Of a stretch of 64,000 bases of DNA, positions 47,675 through 56,294 are shown piece by piece. The DNA comes from Pedobacter sp. WC2423. GTDB taxonomy: Bacteria; Bacteroidota; Bacteroidia; Sphingobacteriales; Sphingobacteriaceae. Numbering within the stretch: the first letter of the stretch is position 1; every line of letters starts with the position of its first letter. Position numbers and translations under genes: made by a program. The stretch covers positions 4,712,001 through 4,776,000 of the forward strand of contig NZ_CP162005.1 in the NCBI RefSeq assembly GCF_040822065.1. The letters are read 5' to 3'. The notes below the pieces were generated by a model. It saw nothing but the letters and a program-made list of their open reading frames with translations, made no database searches and was not told the origin of the DNA.

Positions 47675-47707
47675 TTTGGTGGTATGTACTTTTTTTACTT
47701 ACCTTTG
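47675..47707 (+). promoter_or_regulatory. Promoter of the rlpA-like gene
   Basis: TTTG (47675-47678) and TACCTTTG (47700-47707) with a 21-base spacer, 24 bases before the start codon. Confidence 0.6.
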
Positions 47708-47730
47708 AACGTTCACCAACAAAATTAAAT

Positions 47731-48129
47731 ATGAGATATTGTTTGCTTTTATTGAGTATATTCTTGTTCTTGCAAGTTGACGCACAGGGAGATACTACAG
47801 TGCTGGACAGTACAGCTTTAGACGGTTCAACGCTAATAAAAACAGGAATGGCAACCTATTATCACAGGAAGTTTGAAGGTAAAAGAACCACCAGCGGAGC
47901 CAAATACCGGCGAAGTAAATTAACAGCCGCTCACCGCTCACTTCCCTTTGGTACGATCGTCACGGTCACCAACGTTGAGACAGGAAAATCAGTAGACGTG
48001 GAAATCAATGACAGAGGCCCTTTTACAAAAAGATATATTATTGATGTTTCAGAACAAGCTGCCAAAGACCTCGGTTTTTTTAGAAAAGGACAGTCCAAAG
48101 TGAAAATCAGCTACGATAAATCCTCTTAA
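47731..48129 (+). CDS. RlpA family septal-ring protein (double-psi beta-barrel)
   Basis: A 132-residue exported protein with a signal peptide (MRYCLLLLSIFLFLQVDAQ). The rest is one RlpA/DPBB domain: GMATYYHRKFEGKRTTSGAK, KLTAAHRSLPFGTIVTVTN and EINDRGPFTKRYIIDVSEQA, with the catalytic-type Asp and the NDRGPF loop. It lacks the SPOR domain of E. coli RlpA. Homologues are lytic transglycosylases or peptidoglycan-binding proteins. It is a single gene with its own promoter. Confidence 0.88.
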   Translation: MRYCLLLLSIFLFLQVDAQGDTTVLDSTALDGSTLIKTGMATYYHRKFEGKRTTSGAKYRRSKLTAAHRSLPFGTIVTVTNVETGKSVDVEINDRGPFTKRYIIDVSEQAAKDLGFFRKGQSKVKISYDKSS

Positions 48130-48168
48130 ATCCTGAATATCAGGTCGCAATAGTCAGAATTGCAAATG

Positions 48169-48356
48169 TTATCAACAGTTTTTCCTGGTCTCTTTGATAA
48201 CAACAGAAAACAATAACAACTTTACAAAGTAAATTAACTGTAATTTTTGTTCCGCAGTGTGGATAACTACGCCCTCTTGTTAAGAACTATTGTTAACGTT
48301 TAAAAGCCTCAAAGTTTATATTTGTTTGAACAAAAATTCTGACATTATTATCAATA
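48169..48356 (+). promoter_or_regulatory. Cluster of DnaA-box-like sites upstream of nrdBA
   Basis: TGTGGATAA at 48258-48266 is a perfect DnaA box on the minus strand (TTATCCACA). TTATCAACA at 48169-48177, CTTTGATAA at 48192-48200 (minus) and TTATCAATA at 48348-48356 are one- to three-mismatch versions. All fall within 190 bases in the 384-base gap before nrdB. A -7-like TATATTTG sits at 48317-48324 between them. The rest of the gap is AT-rich without a gene. DnaA control of nrd is known in E. coli; here it is inferred. Confidence 0.45.
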
Positions 48357-48513
48357 ATTTGTTAGATAAAGGTTTAGTAATTAATATTTTATGCTTAAAT
48401 ATTAGACCTGATTTTAGGTAAAACTTTTGAATTATTGAAGCCGGTCTGCTGAAAAGACTATTGAAGAGGACTAATACCTATTGACAATCGTTTATTACCC
48501 TTATAATATACCC

Positions 48514-49485
48514 ATGGAAGAAGAAGTATTACTGAAAGAGAACAAAGATCGCTTTGTACTTTTGCCGATTAAATATCCGGCAATCTGGGAAATGTACAAA
48601 AAGAGTGAAGCTAGTTTTTGGACGGCCGAAGAGATTGATCTGTCTGATGATCAGAAACACTGGGATAATCTTAATGATGGAGAGCGCCACTTCATCTCTC
48701 ATATCCTGGCATTTTTCTCGGCCAGTGACGGAATTGTGAATGAGAACCTTGCAGTCAACTTTATGAGTGAAGTCCAGTTACCAGAGGCACGTTGCTTTTA
48801 TGGTTTCCAGATTATGATGGAAAACATCCACTCTGAAACTTACGCCTTATTAATTGATACTTATATCAAGGATGAAGCAGAAAAAGACAGACTGTTCCAC
48901 GCTATTGACACTGTACCTTGCGTAAAGAGAAAAGCAGAATGGGCATTACGCTGGATCGACGGAGGAAACTTCGCTGAACGTCTGGTAGCTTTTGCAGCTG
49001 TAGAAGGAATTTTCTTCAGCGGAAGTTTCTGTTCAATTTTCTGGTTGAAGAAACGTGGTTTAATGCCAGGTCTGACTTTCAGCAATGAGCTGATCTCAAG
49101 AGACGAAGGTATGCACTGTGAATTTGCCTGCCTGCTTTACAAAATGCTGAAGAATAAACTTTCTCAGGAAGCAGTTCATGGTATCATCAAAGATGCCGTT
49201 GAAATAGAAAAAGAATTTGTGACAGATGCACTGCCAGTTGCACTGATCGGTATGAATGCCAAACTAATGTCTCAGTATATCGAATTTGTGGCCGACAGGT
49301 GGTCAAGCGAACTGGGATATGACAAAATATATAACGCTACTAATCCGTTTGACTTCATGGAGATGATCTCCCTGCAGGGAAAAACCAATTTCTTTGAGAA
49401 ACGTGTTGGGGATTACCAGAAAAGTGGTGTGTTGACGTCTTCAGAAGACAAAGCTTCGGCTTTTTCTCTGGATGATGATTTTTAA
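48514..49485 (+). CDS. nrdB: Ribonucleotide reductase class Ia, beta subunit
   Basis: The 323-residue radical-generating subunit. Iron ligands and the radical Tyr are readable: FFSASDGIVNENLA (Asp), CFYGFQIMMENIHSETYALL (Glu-x2-His and the Tyr in SETY), and a second Glu-x2-His set in ISRDEGMHCEFACLLYKML. The ATG at 48514 (MEEEVLLKENKDRFVLLPIK) is preferred; an upstream TTG at 48481 would add 11 residues. The tail DKASAFSLDDDF is the short peptide that docks into NrdA. It is followed by nrdA after 77 bases. Confidence 0.96.
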   Translation: MEEEVLLKENKDRFVLLPIKYPAIWEMYKKSEASFWTAEEIDLSDDQKHWDNLNDGERHFISHILAFFSASDGIVNENLAVNFMSEVQLPEARCFYGFQIMMENIHSETYALLIDTYIKDEAEKDRLFHAIDTVPCVKRKAEWALRWIDGGNFAERLVAFAAVEGIFFSGSFCSIFWLKKRGLMPGLTFSNELISRDEGMHCEFACLLYKMLKNKLSQEAVHGIIKDAVEIEKEFVTDALPVALIGMNAKLMSQYIEFVADRWSSELGYDKIYNATNPFDFMEMISLQGKTNFFEKRVGDYQKSGVLTSSEDKASAFSLDDDF

Positions 49486-49562
49486 TAAAAGAATATAAAC
49501 TGTTGCCTATGTTCGGAATTGCTTTGAACAACGAGAATAAGCAGCATAAAACCTAAAAAAAT

Positions 49563-51941
49563 ATGTTTGTAGAAAAAAGAGATGGTCGCAAAGAAGCAGT
49601 GCGGTTTGATAAGATCACTGCCCGGATCGAAAAGTTATGTTATGGCTTTAATGTGGAACTTGTTGATCCTATAGATGTAGCCAAGAAAGTAATTGAAGGA
49701 TTGTATGACGGTGTTACAACCTCAGAATTAGATAATCTTGCTGCTGAGACTGCTGCCTCTTTAACCACAAAACACCCGGACTATGCTTTATTAGCTTCTA
49801 GAATAGCCGTGTCAAATTTACATAAGAATACTACGAAGTCGTTTTCAAAGACGATGGAGATGTTATATAGATATATAGATCCTAAAACTGAAAAATCAGC
49901 TTCTTTAATCGCTGAAGATGTTTGGGAAGTTATTCAGGAAAATGCTGACTTATTAGACAGCACAATCATCTATGACCGTGACTTTGGTTTCGATTACTTT
50001 GGTTTCAAGACCCTTGAAAAATCGTACCTGTTAAAAATTAATGGTGAAATTGTAGAACGTCCGCAGCACTTATTTATGCGTGTTTCTGTGGGAATTCACA
50101 AAGGTGATATTGATAGTGTAATTGCTACTTATAACCTGATGAGTGAGCGTTGGTTTACCCATGCTACACCAACCTTGTTTAATGCAGCAACTCCAAAGCC
50201 TCAAATGTCATCTTGCTTCTTATTATCTATGCAGGATGATAGTATCGAGGGAATTTATGATACTTTAAAACAAACCGCTAAAATCTCACAAAGTGCAGGT
50301 GGTATTGGCTTGAGTATTCATAATGTAAGGGCAACTGGTTCTTATATCAGCGGAACAAACGGAACCAGTAATGGTATCGTACCGATGTTAAAAGTATTCA
50401 ATGATACTGCACGTTATGTAGATCAGGGTGGAGGCAAACGTAAAGGTGCTTTCGCAATCTATTTAGAGCCATGGCATGCTGACGTATTCGCTTTCCTTGA
50501 TTTGCGTAAAAATCACGGTAAAGAAGAAATGCGTGCACGTGATCTGTTCTATGCACTTTGGGTTTGCGATTTATTTATGCAGCGTGTTGAAGAAAATGGC
50601 GAATGGAGCCTTTTCTGTCCACATGAAGCACCAGGGCTTGCAGATTGCTGGGGAGAAGAATTTAACGCGTTATATACACGTTATGAAAAAGAAGGCCGTG
50701 CGCGTAAAACAATCAAAGCACAGGAATTATGGTTCGCTATCCTGGATTCACAAATTGAAACCGGTACACCATACTTGTTGTACAAAGATGCCGCAAACGG
50801 TAAATCTAATCAGCAGAATTTAGGAACTATCAAAAGTTCTAACTTGTGTACAGAGATCATCGAGTATACCTCTAAAGATGAAGTTGCAGTATGTAATTTA
50901 GCTTCACTGGCCTTACCAAGATATGTAATCAATGGAGAATTTGACCACCAGAAATTATATGATGTAACTTATCAGGCTACTTTAAACCTGAATAAGATCA
51001 TTGATTATAACTTTTATCCGGTAGAAGAAGCAAGAAACTCTAATATGCGCCACAGACCAGTTGGTTTAGGTGTACAAGGGCTTGCAGATGCATTTATCTT
51101 AATGCGTTTACCTTTCGAAAGTGAAGCCGCAAGAGAACTGAACAAAGAAATTTTTGAAACTATTTACTTTGCTGCAATGACTGCTTCGCATGATCTTGCT
51201 GTTAAAGACGGAGCTTATGAAACTTTTAAAGGCTCTCCTTTATCAAAAGGTAAATTCCAGTTTGATCTTTGGAACGTAACGCCATCGAGTAACCGCTGGG
51301 ACTGGGAATCATTGCGTAAAAAAGTAGTTAAAGATGGTGTGCGTAACTCTTTATTGGTTGCGCCAATGCCTACAGCTTCGACTTCTCAGATTTTAGGTAA
51401 CAATGAATGTTTTGAGCCTTATACTTCAAACATCTATACAAGACGTGTATTGAGCGGTGAGTTCATCGTAGTTAACAAACACTTATTGAAAGATTTAGTT
51501 GCTTTAGGTTTATGGACCCCGGCAATGAAAGACAGAATTATTTTAGCTAACGGTTCTATTCAGGACATTGCTGAAATACCTGATTATATCAAAGAATTGT
51601 ATAAAACAGTTTGGGAAATTAAAATGCGCAGTATCATTGATATGGCTGCTGATCGTGGTGCTTATATCTGCCAGTCGCAATCCCTTAACTTGTTTATCAA
51701 CGCACCTAATACTTCTAAATTGACTTCGATGCATTTCTATGCCTGGAAGAAAGGTTTGAAAACAGGAATGTATTATTTGCGTACTCAGGCTGCGTCACAA
51801 GCAGTGAAATTCACTGTAGAAAACCAGGCTGGTAAAAATATGGAACCTGTAATTCCGGAACATATTGAGCAAGTGGTTGAAGAAATCACTGATGGCCCGG
51901 TTTGTTCTATGGAAGAAGGCTGTATCAGCTGCTCAGGATAA
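49563..51941 (+). CDS. nrdA: Ribonucleotide reductase class Ia, alpha subunit
   Basis: The 792-residue catalytic subunit. An N-terminal ATP-cone (MFVEKRDGRKEAVRFDKITA through about residue 90) gives dATP feedback. The active site has PQMSSCFLLSMQDDS (first redox Cys), SSNLCTEIIEYTS (Asn, Cys and Glu of the catalytic centre) and LVAPMPTASTSQILGNNECF. The C-terminal Cys residues in CSMEEGCISCSG shuttle electrons from thioredoxin or glutaredoxin. The nrdB-nrdA order is the reverse of E. coli but common in Bacteroidota. Confidence 0.97.
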   Translation: MFVEKRDGRKEAVRFDKITARIEKLCYGFNVELVDPIDVAKKVIEGLYDGVTTSELDNLAAETAASLTTKHPDYALLASRIAVSNLHKNTTKSFSKTMEMLYRYIDPKTEKSASLIAEDVWEVIQENADLLDSTIIYDRDFGFDYFGFKTLEKSYLLKINGEIVERPQHLFMRVSVGIHKGDIDSVIATYNLMSERWFTHATPTLFNAATPKPQMSSCFLLSMQDDSIEGIYDTLKQTAKISQSAGGIGLSIHNVRATGSYISGTNGTSNGIVPMLKVFNDTARYVDQGGGKRKGAFAIYLEPWHADVFAFLDLRKNHGKEEMRARDLFYALWVCDLFMQRVEENGEWSLFCPHEAPGLADCWGEEFNALYTRYEKEGRARKTIKAQELWFAILDSQIETGTPYLLYKDAANGKSNQQNLGTIKSSNLCTEIIEYTSKDEVAVCNLASLALPRYVINGEFDHQKLYDVTYQATLNLNKIIDYNFYPVEEARNSNMRHRPVGLGVQGLADAFILMRLPFESEAARELNKEIFETIYFAAMTASHDLAVKDGAYETFKGSPLSKGKFQFDLWNVTPSSNRWDWESLRKKVVKDGVRNSLLVAPMPTASTSQILGNNECFEPYTSNIYTRRVLSGEFIVVNKHLLKDLVALGLWTPAMKDRIILANGSIQDIAEIPDYIKELYKTVWEIKMRSIIDMAADRGAYICQSQSLNLFINAPNTSKLTSMHFYAWKKGLKTGMYYLRTQAASQAVKFTVENQAGKNMEPVIPEHIEQVVEEITDGPVCSMEEGCISCSG

Positions 51942-51967
51942 TCTAAATCTCATAAAATGAAAGGCAT

Positions 51968-51999
51968 AAAGTACGGTAAGTCAAATTACCGTACTTTTG
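51968..51999 (+). terminator. Terminator of nrdBA
   Basis: AAAGTACGGTAA / TTACCGTACTTTT with a 5-base loop, 26 bases after the nrdA stop. Confidence 0.82.
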
Positions 52000-52018
52000 T
52001 TGTATAAGACCCTTTTTA

Positions 52019-52234
52019 ATGGCTAAACACGAAATTATACCATGCGAGCGTTGCGGTGTGCCTATTGAGTGCAAGGCTAACTCTTACACTAAATGTCAGT
52101 GCAGTGTGGTGTATCTTGACCTGAATGAAGTGCAGTATATTAGTGAGCATTATGATAGTTGTCTCTGTGCTAAATGCCTGTTTGAATTACAGCAGGAGTA
52201 CAGGGATTCCCTGAATTCAAACGTTGCTTCTTAA
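52019..52234 (+). CDS. Cysteine-rich CWC family small protein
   Basis: A 71-residue protein with seven Cys arranged as paired ligands: CERCGVPIEC, KCQCSVVYLDL and CLCAKCL. The first two blocks match the Cys_rich_CWC pattern (CxxCG...C...CxC), presumably a small zinc-binding fold. Function unknown. It starts 19 bases behind the nrdA terminator. Behind it lies a 14-bp tandem duplication (TTAGCTTTCTTTTA at 52243-52256 and 52257-52270). Confidence 0.75.
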   Translation: MAKHEIIPCERCGVPIECKANSYTKCQCSVVYLDLNEVQYISEHYDSCLCAKCLFELQQEYRDSLNSNVAS

Positions 52235-52319
52235 AAAAATCGTTAGCTTTCTTTTATTAGCTTTCTTTTAATCGTAACAATAGCAGTTGATTGCCGTCCT
52301 ACTATCCTAAAGACTGGAT

Positions 52320-52979
52320 ATGCTCAGCTTCGTAAATTATCAAAAATCATATCATAACTTCCCGGCTTTAAAAATAGATGACTATAGTATTGATCAGGGT
52401 ATCTACTGGATCAAAGGGGCAAATGGTTCCGGGAAAAGTACGTTGCTGAAAACAATTGCAGGTATCCTTGATTTTAAGGGTGATATTATTCTGAAATCTC
52501 CTGCAGGTAATCTGGTTAATCCAGTTCCGGTCAGTGTAAAAAAGCAGACTCTTGCTTTTCGTAAACTGGTTAATTTTGCAGAAGCAGAACCCATTTTTCC
52601 TGAGTTCTTAACCGGCAAAGAAATGGTCAGCCTGTTTTCAGCGGCAAAGGGCGGAGATCTGCAGCAATCAGCTTATTATATAGAAAGTATGAAAATGACT
52701 TCCTATATCAACCGGCCTTTGGGAACCTATTCCAGTGGTATGCTGAAAAAACTATCCCTTGTTCTTGCTTTTTTAGGCAAACCGGAAATTATTTTACTGG
52801 ATGAACCCTTAATTACTGTTGATGTGGAATCACTGGAGATCCTTTACCGGTGGATCGCAGAAAAACATGAAAAGGAGAAAACGAGTTTCCTGCTGGCATC
52901 TCATCAGCCATTTGAAAGTACAGTATTACCTTTAATCCAAAAGATCTTAATTGAAAATCAGCATTTAACGCCCTTATAA
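52320..52979 (+). CDS. ABC transporter ATP-binding protein
   Basis: A 219-residue ATPase subunit. Walker A IKGANGSGKSTLLKTIAG at about residues 32-49, signature YSSGMLKKLSLVLAFLG (a degenerate LSGGQ: YSSGM), Walker B EIILLDEPLITVDVES and the H-loop FLLASHQPFE. It starts with MLSFVNYQKSYHNFPALKID. The membrane gene begins 1 base after the stop, so the two form one transporter. The substrate is unknown; an export role is likely for this type. Confidence 0.85.
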   Translation: MLSFVNYQKSYHNFPALKIDDYSIDQGIYWIKGANGSGKSTLLKTIAGILDFKGDIILKSPAGNLVNPVPVSVKKQTLAFRKLVNFAEAEPIFPEFLTGKEMVSLFSAAKGGDLQQSAYYIESMKMTSYINRPLGTYSSGMLKKLSLVLAFLGKPEIILLDEPLITVDVESLEILYRWIAEKHEKEKTSFLLASHQPFESTVLPLIQKILIENQHLTPL

Positions 52980-52980
52980 G

Positions 52981-54114
52981 ATGTCCGGATCACTTACACA
53001 GGTATTGCTTAAAATATTTGCCTACCGTTTTTACAGGGAACAATCAGGGCTGTTGCTTTTCCTTTTCGTCACGCTTATCAGTTATTGTTTTTTTATCAAT
53101 ACGGCTGGTGTTTATCAAATGGAAGAGTCTGTATTTTATCATTTGATGTTAATGATGACTTTCATTATTACTCCCGTGATGATGATGCTGGTTTTCGCCT
53201 GCTGGCTGATCTATTCTATGAAGAGCTGGCAATACGTAGCTGCACAATTACAACTGGAAAATAATCAGTTCTTATTTTACGGGATTACTTCCTTCAGTAA
53301 GTTTGAACAGTTCAAAAGCTGGTTTTGTGTACAGCTGGTGATCTCTCTGCCATTTTTAGGCTACTGGCTTTTTGCTACCATTTTAGGGGTAATCTATGAC
53401 GCAAATGTAATCCCTGCAATTACACTCCTCTATATTCTGTTCATGGCCTCGGTCAGTGCATTGCTTTACGTATACCTGGTTAACCGCATGAGCAAAACCA
53501 GGAAAACTTCTTTACTGTTCAGACTGAGCAGCGGAATCAGCAAACCTTTTTCAAGCTTGTTTATGTATCATCTATTTGACCGGACAAAGCTGATTTACCT
53601 GCTCACTAAAATTGCCTCACTGTTAGTGATGACCGGAGTACTTTACATTTTTGCAGCCAACAAACAAGACTTGCGTGTACCCTATATTATTATACTCTCC
53701 ATTGTTACTTTACATAGCGTACTGATTTATCAGGAACATCGTTTTAAAGAAACTTATCTCAGTTTTGCGAGGAACCTTCCTTACAGCAGGTTCAATTTGT
53801 TTTTTAACTTCTCTTTGATCTATTTCTTAATTATGCTGCCGGAGTGTATCTGGTGTTTCTCTCATTTTCCTTTTTTAACAGCAGTTGAAATGTTGTTGTC
53901 AGGATTAAGCACAGCGTTGCTTTTCCGGAGTATTTTACATTTGATAGGCTTAAGAATGTACAGATACCTGTTATGGGTATTCGGACTATTTATATTCTCA
54001 TTTTATATCATTATGTTCGGTATGCCCAGATTATCTTTTGCTGTAAGTCTGATTATTTCTTATCTGCTTTTTTATCAATATTATTATAAGCCGGAAACAC
54101 TGATAAAATTCTGA
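52981..54114 (+). CDS. Membrane protein, probable partner permease of the ABC ATPase
   Basis: A 377-residue integral membrane protein with about nine or ten hydrophobic segments, e.g. GLLLFLFVTLISYCFFINTA, MLMMTFIITPVMMMLVFACW, FLGYWLFATILGVIYDANVI and LLWVFGLFIFSFYIIMFGMP. The sequence does not match a permease family I can name; its role is inferred from the gene that lies 1 base upstream. Basic loops (NRMSKTRKTSLLFRL) are consistent with a cytoplasmic ATPase contact. Confidence 0.65.
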   Translation: MSGSLTQVLLKIFAYRFYREQSGLLLFLFVTLISYCFFINTAGVYQMEESVFYHLMLMMTFIITPVMMMLVFACWLIYSMKSWQYVAAQLQLENNQFLFYGITSFSKFEQFKSWFCVQLVISLPFLGYWLFATILGVIYDANVIPAITLLYILFMASVSALLYVYLVNRMSKTRKTSLLFRLSSGISKPFSSLFMYHLFDRTKLIYLLTKIASLLVMTGVLYIFAANKQDLRVPYIIILSIVTLHSVLIYQEHRFKETYLSFARNLPYSRFNLFFNFSLIYFLIMLPECIWCFSHFPFLTAVEMLLSGLSTALLFRSILHLIGLRMYRYLLWVFGLFIFSFYIIMFGMPRLSFAVSLIISYLLFYQYYYKPETLIKF

Positions 54115-54181
54115 TTTTCACCCTTTAATCTTAGCTGAGATACGCTTTTCAGAATAATGAAGTACAGAATTTTTTTTCTGC

Positions 54182-54189
54182 TAACTTTG
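54182..54189 (+). promoter_or_regulatory. -7 element of the aguB-aguA unit
   Basis: TAACTTTG fits TAnnTTTG, 20 bases before the aguB ATG. No clear -33 element. Confidence 0.45.
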
Positions 54190-54209
54190 TAGTCACAAAA
54201 ATTCAAAGA

Positions 54210-55085
54210 ATGGCTAAAGTACAAGTTGGATTGGTGCAGATGACCTGCACCAGTAGCAAACAAGAAAATTTAGATAAAGCAATTGCAAAGATCCGTGAAG
54301 TAGCGGCTCAGGGCGCCCAGGTGGTTTGCTTGCAGGAGCTTTTTACCTCACTATATTTCTGTGATGTTGAAGAGTATGAGAACTTCAAATTAGCAGAAAC
54401 TATCCCTGGCCCGTCTACCGATGTTTTATCGGCCGTTGCCAAAGAATTAAATGTAGTCATTGTTGCTTCTCTGTTTGAAAAAAGAGCAGAAGGTTTATAT
54501 CATAATACTACTGCTGTTCTGGATGCAGATGGTTCCTATTTAGGTAAATATCGTAAAATGCATATCCCGGATGATCCTGGATTTTATGAGAAATTCTATT
54601 TCACCCCTGGTGATTTAGGTTATAAAGTATTCAAAACCAAATATGCGAAAATTGGGGTCCTGATCTGCTGGGATCAGTGGTATCCTGAAGCTGCAAGAAT
54701 CACTGCTTTAATGGGTGCTGATTTCTTAGTTTACCCCACTGCAATAGGGTGGGCAACTACACAGGATGAGGAAACGAATAAAGAACAATACAATGCATGG
54801 CAGACCATTCAGCGTTCACACGCTATTGCAAATGGTGTACCTGTAGTCAGTATCAACCGTGTTGGTGAAGAAGCTGGTGTTTCTTTCTGGGGAGGGTCAT
54901 TTGTGTCCAATCCTTTCGGTTCTCTTTTATATCAGGCTACACACGATCAGGAAGAACTGAAAGTGGTAGAACTTGACTTGTCCAAATCTGACCGTTACAG
55001 AACGCACTGGCCATTTTTACGTGACAGAAGAATTGATACTTATTCACCAATTACCAAAAGATATATAGATGACGAGTCTATTTGA
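54210..55085 (+). CDS. aguB: N-carbamoylputrescine amidase
   Basis: A 291-residue nitrilase-superfamily enzyme that hydrolyses N-carbamoylputrescine to putrescine, CO2 and ammonia. The Glu-Lys-Cys triad is visible: VVCLQELFTSLYFC (Glu), GKYRKMHIPDDPGFYEKFYF (Lys) and IGVLICWDQWYPEAARI (Cys). VSINRVGEE and FWGGSFVSNPFG are typical for AguB. Its last 17 bases overlap aguA, so the pair forms one pathway unit from agmatine to putrescine. Confidence 0.93.
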   Translation: MAKVQVGLVQMTCTSSKQENLDKAIAKIREVAAQGAQVVCLQELFTSLYFCDVEEYENFKLAETIPGPSTDVLSAVAKELNVVIVASLFEKRAEGLYHNTTAVLDADGSYLGKYRKMHIPDDPGFYEKFYFTPGDLGYKVFKTKYAKIGVLICWDQWYPEAARITALMGADFLVYPTAIGWATTQDEETNKEQYNAWQTIQRSHAIANGVPVVSINRVGEEAGVSFWGGSFVSNPFGSLLYQATHDQEELKVVELDLSKSDRYRTHWPFLRDRRIDTYSPITKRYIDDESI

Positions 55086-56124
55086 TAACTCTCCGAAGAA
55101 AGCCGGGTATAGCTTTCCTGCTGAATGGGCTAAACATGAAGCTACCTGGTTAACGTGGCCGCATAAAGAAGCTTCATGGCCGGGTAAAATTGATATGATT
55201 TACGCACCGTACTGTGAGTTTATCAAAATCGTAGCTCAGGGAGAAAAAGTAAGAATCAATGTAAACGATGAAGCAACTAAAGCTTTCGCAATTTCAAAAT
55301 TGCAGGAAGCGGGTGCTGATTTGACGCAGATAGAATTTTATTTTAATCCGAGCAATGATGCCTGGTGCCGTGATCATGGCCCTGCTTTCTTATTGAATCC
55401 AAAAGCAGCGCAGCAAAAAGTAGTAATTGACTGGGGTTATAATGCATGGGGTGGAAAGTATCCTCCGTATGAGTTAGATGACGTTATACCTACCCGTATT
55501 GCAGATCATTTCAGTTTGCCGGTATTTAATCCGGGTATTGTAATGGAAGGCGGATCTGTAGAGTTTAACGGTGCAGGAACAATTTTAACTTCCAGAGCTT
55601 GTTTGTTAAATCCAAACAGAAATCCGCATTTGAATCAACAGCAGATTGAAGAGTATCTGAAAGAATGTTATGGTGCAGAACAGATTTTATGGGTTGGAGA
55701 TGGTATTGTAGGCGATGATACAGATGGCCACATTGATGATATTACCCGTTTTGTGAATGCGAATACGGTATTAACTGTCGTGGAATCAAATCCATTAGAT
55801 GAGAATTATATCCTTTTAAAGGAAAATCTGGAAGAGCTGAAGACGATGCGTTTATTGAATGGTGAGCCTTTAAATATCATCCAGCTGCCCATGCCATCAC
55901 CAGTTATCCATGAGGATACGCGTTTACCTGCTTCCTATGCTAATTTTTACATTGCAAATGCTGCGGTAATCGTACCTACTTTCAGGGATGTGAATGATGA
56001 GATTGCACTGGGTATTATCAGAGGCGCTTTTCCTGACCGCAAAGTAGTTGGAATTGATTCTACAGATATTATCTGGGGACTGGGTAGTTTCCATTGCTTA
56101 AGTCAGCAGGAACCGGCAGTTTAA
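55069..56124 (+). CDS. aguA: Agmatine deiminase
   Basis: A 351-residue enzyme of the guanidino-modifying (PAD-like) superfamily converting agmatine to N-carbamoylputrescine. It has WLTWPHKEASWPGKI, NDAWCRDHGPAFLL (Asp/Arg/Asp), VMEGGSVEFNGAGTIL, VGDDTDGHIDDITRFV (Asp/His) and the catalytic Cys in GLGSFHCLSQQEPAV at the very C-terminus. It overlaps aguB by 17 bases. Arginine decarboxylase, which would supply agmatine, is not in this window. Confidence 0.94.
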   Translation: MTSLFDNSPKKAGYSFPAEWAKHEATWLTWPHKEASWPGKIDMIYAPYCEFIKIVAQGEKVRINVNDEATKAFAISKLQEAGADLTQIEFYFNPSNDAWCRDHGPAFLLNPKAAQQKVVIDWGYNAWGGKYPPYELDDVIPTRIADHFSLPVFNPGIVMEGGSVEFNGAGTILTSRACLLNPNRNPHLNQQQIEEYLKECYGAEQILWVGDGIVGDDTDGHIDDITRFVNANTVLTVVESNPLDENYILLKENLEELKTMRLLNGEPLNIIQLPMPSPVIHEDTRLPASYANFYIANAAVIVPTFRDVNDEIALGIIRGAFPDRKVVGIDSTDIIWGLGSFHCLSQQEPAV

Positions 56125-56207
56125 AAAGCTTAAATTCAAATAAGCTTTGCAGATTTGAACTAGAAATAACCATTATAAAAAACATACAACCACTAAATGA
56201 ACCCGAC

Positions 56208-56256
56208 ATGATTAAAATAATTATTAAACCCGCAGGGAAATAATTATTTTGATCAT
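56208..56256. repeat. AT-rich 18-bp-arm palindrome upstream of fabG
   Basis: Arms 56208-56225 and 56239-56256 pair with one G-T pair (ATGAT...AAAATAATTATT with AATAATTATTTT...ATCAT); inside, ACCC and GGG can also pair. On the plus strand it includes an 11-codon mini-ORF (MIKIIIKPAGK, 56208-56243). It could be the end of the aguBA transcript or a fabG leader element. Only the structure is seen. Confidence 0.6.
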
Positions 56257-56294
56257 CAAAGGCTCCATCTCACAAAAAAACAATATACAACAAG

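Noticed and set aside
52243..52270. 14-bp tandem duplication (TTAGCTTTCTTTTA twice)
   Set aside because: A perfect but short duplication in an AT-rich gap; no evidence for a function, simple slippage is enough.
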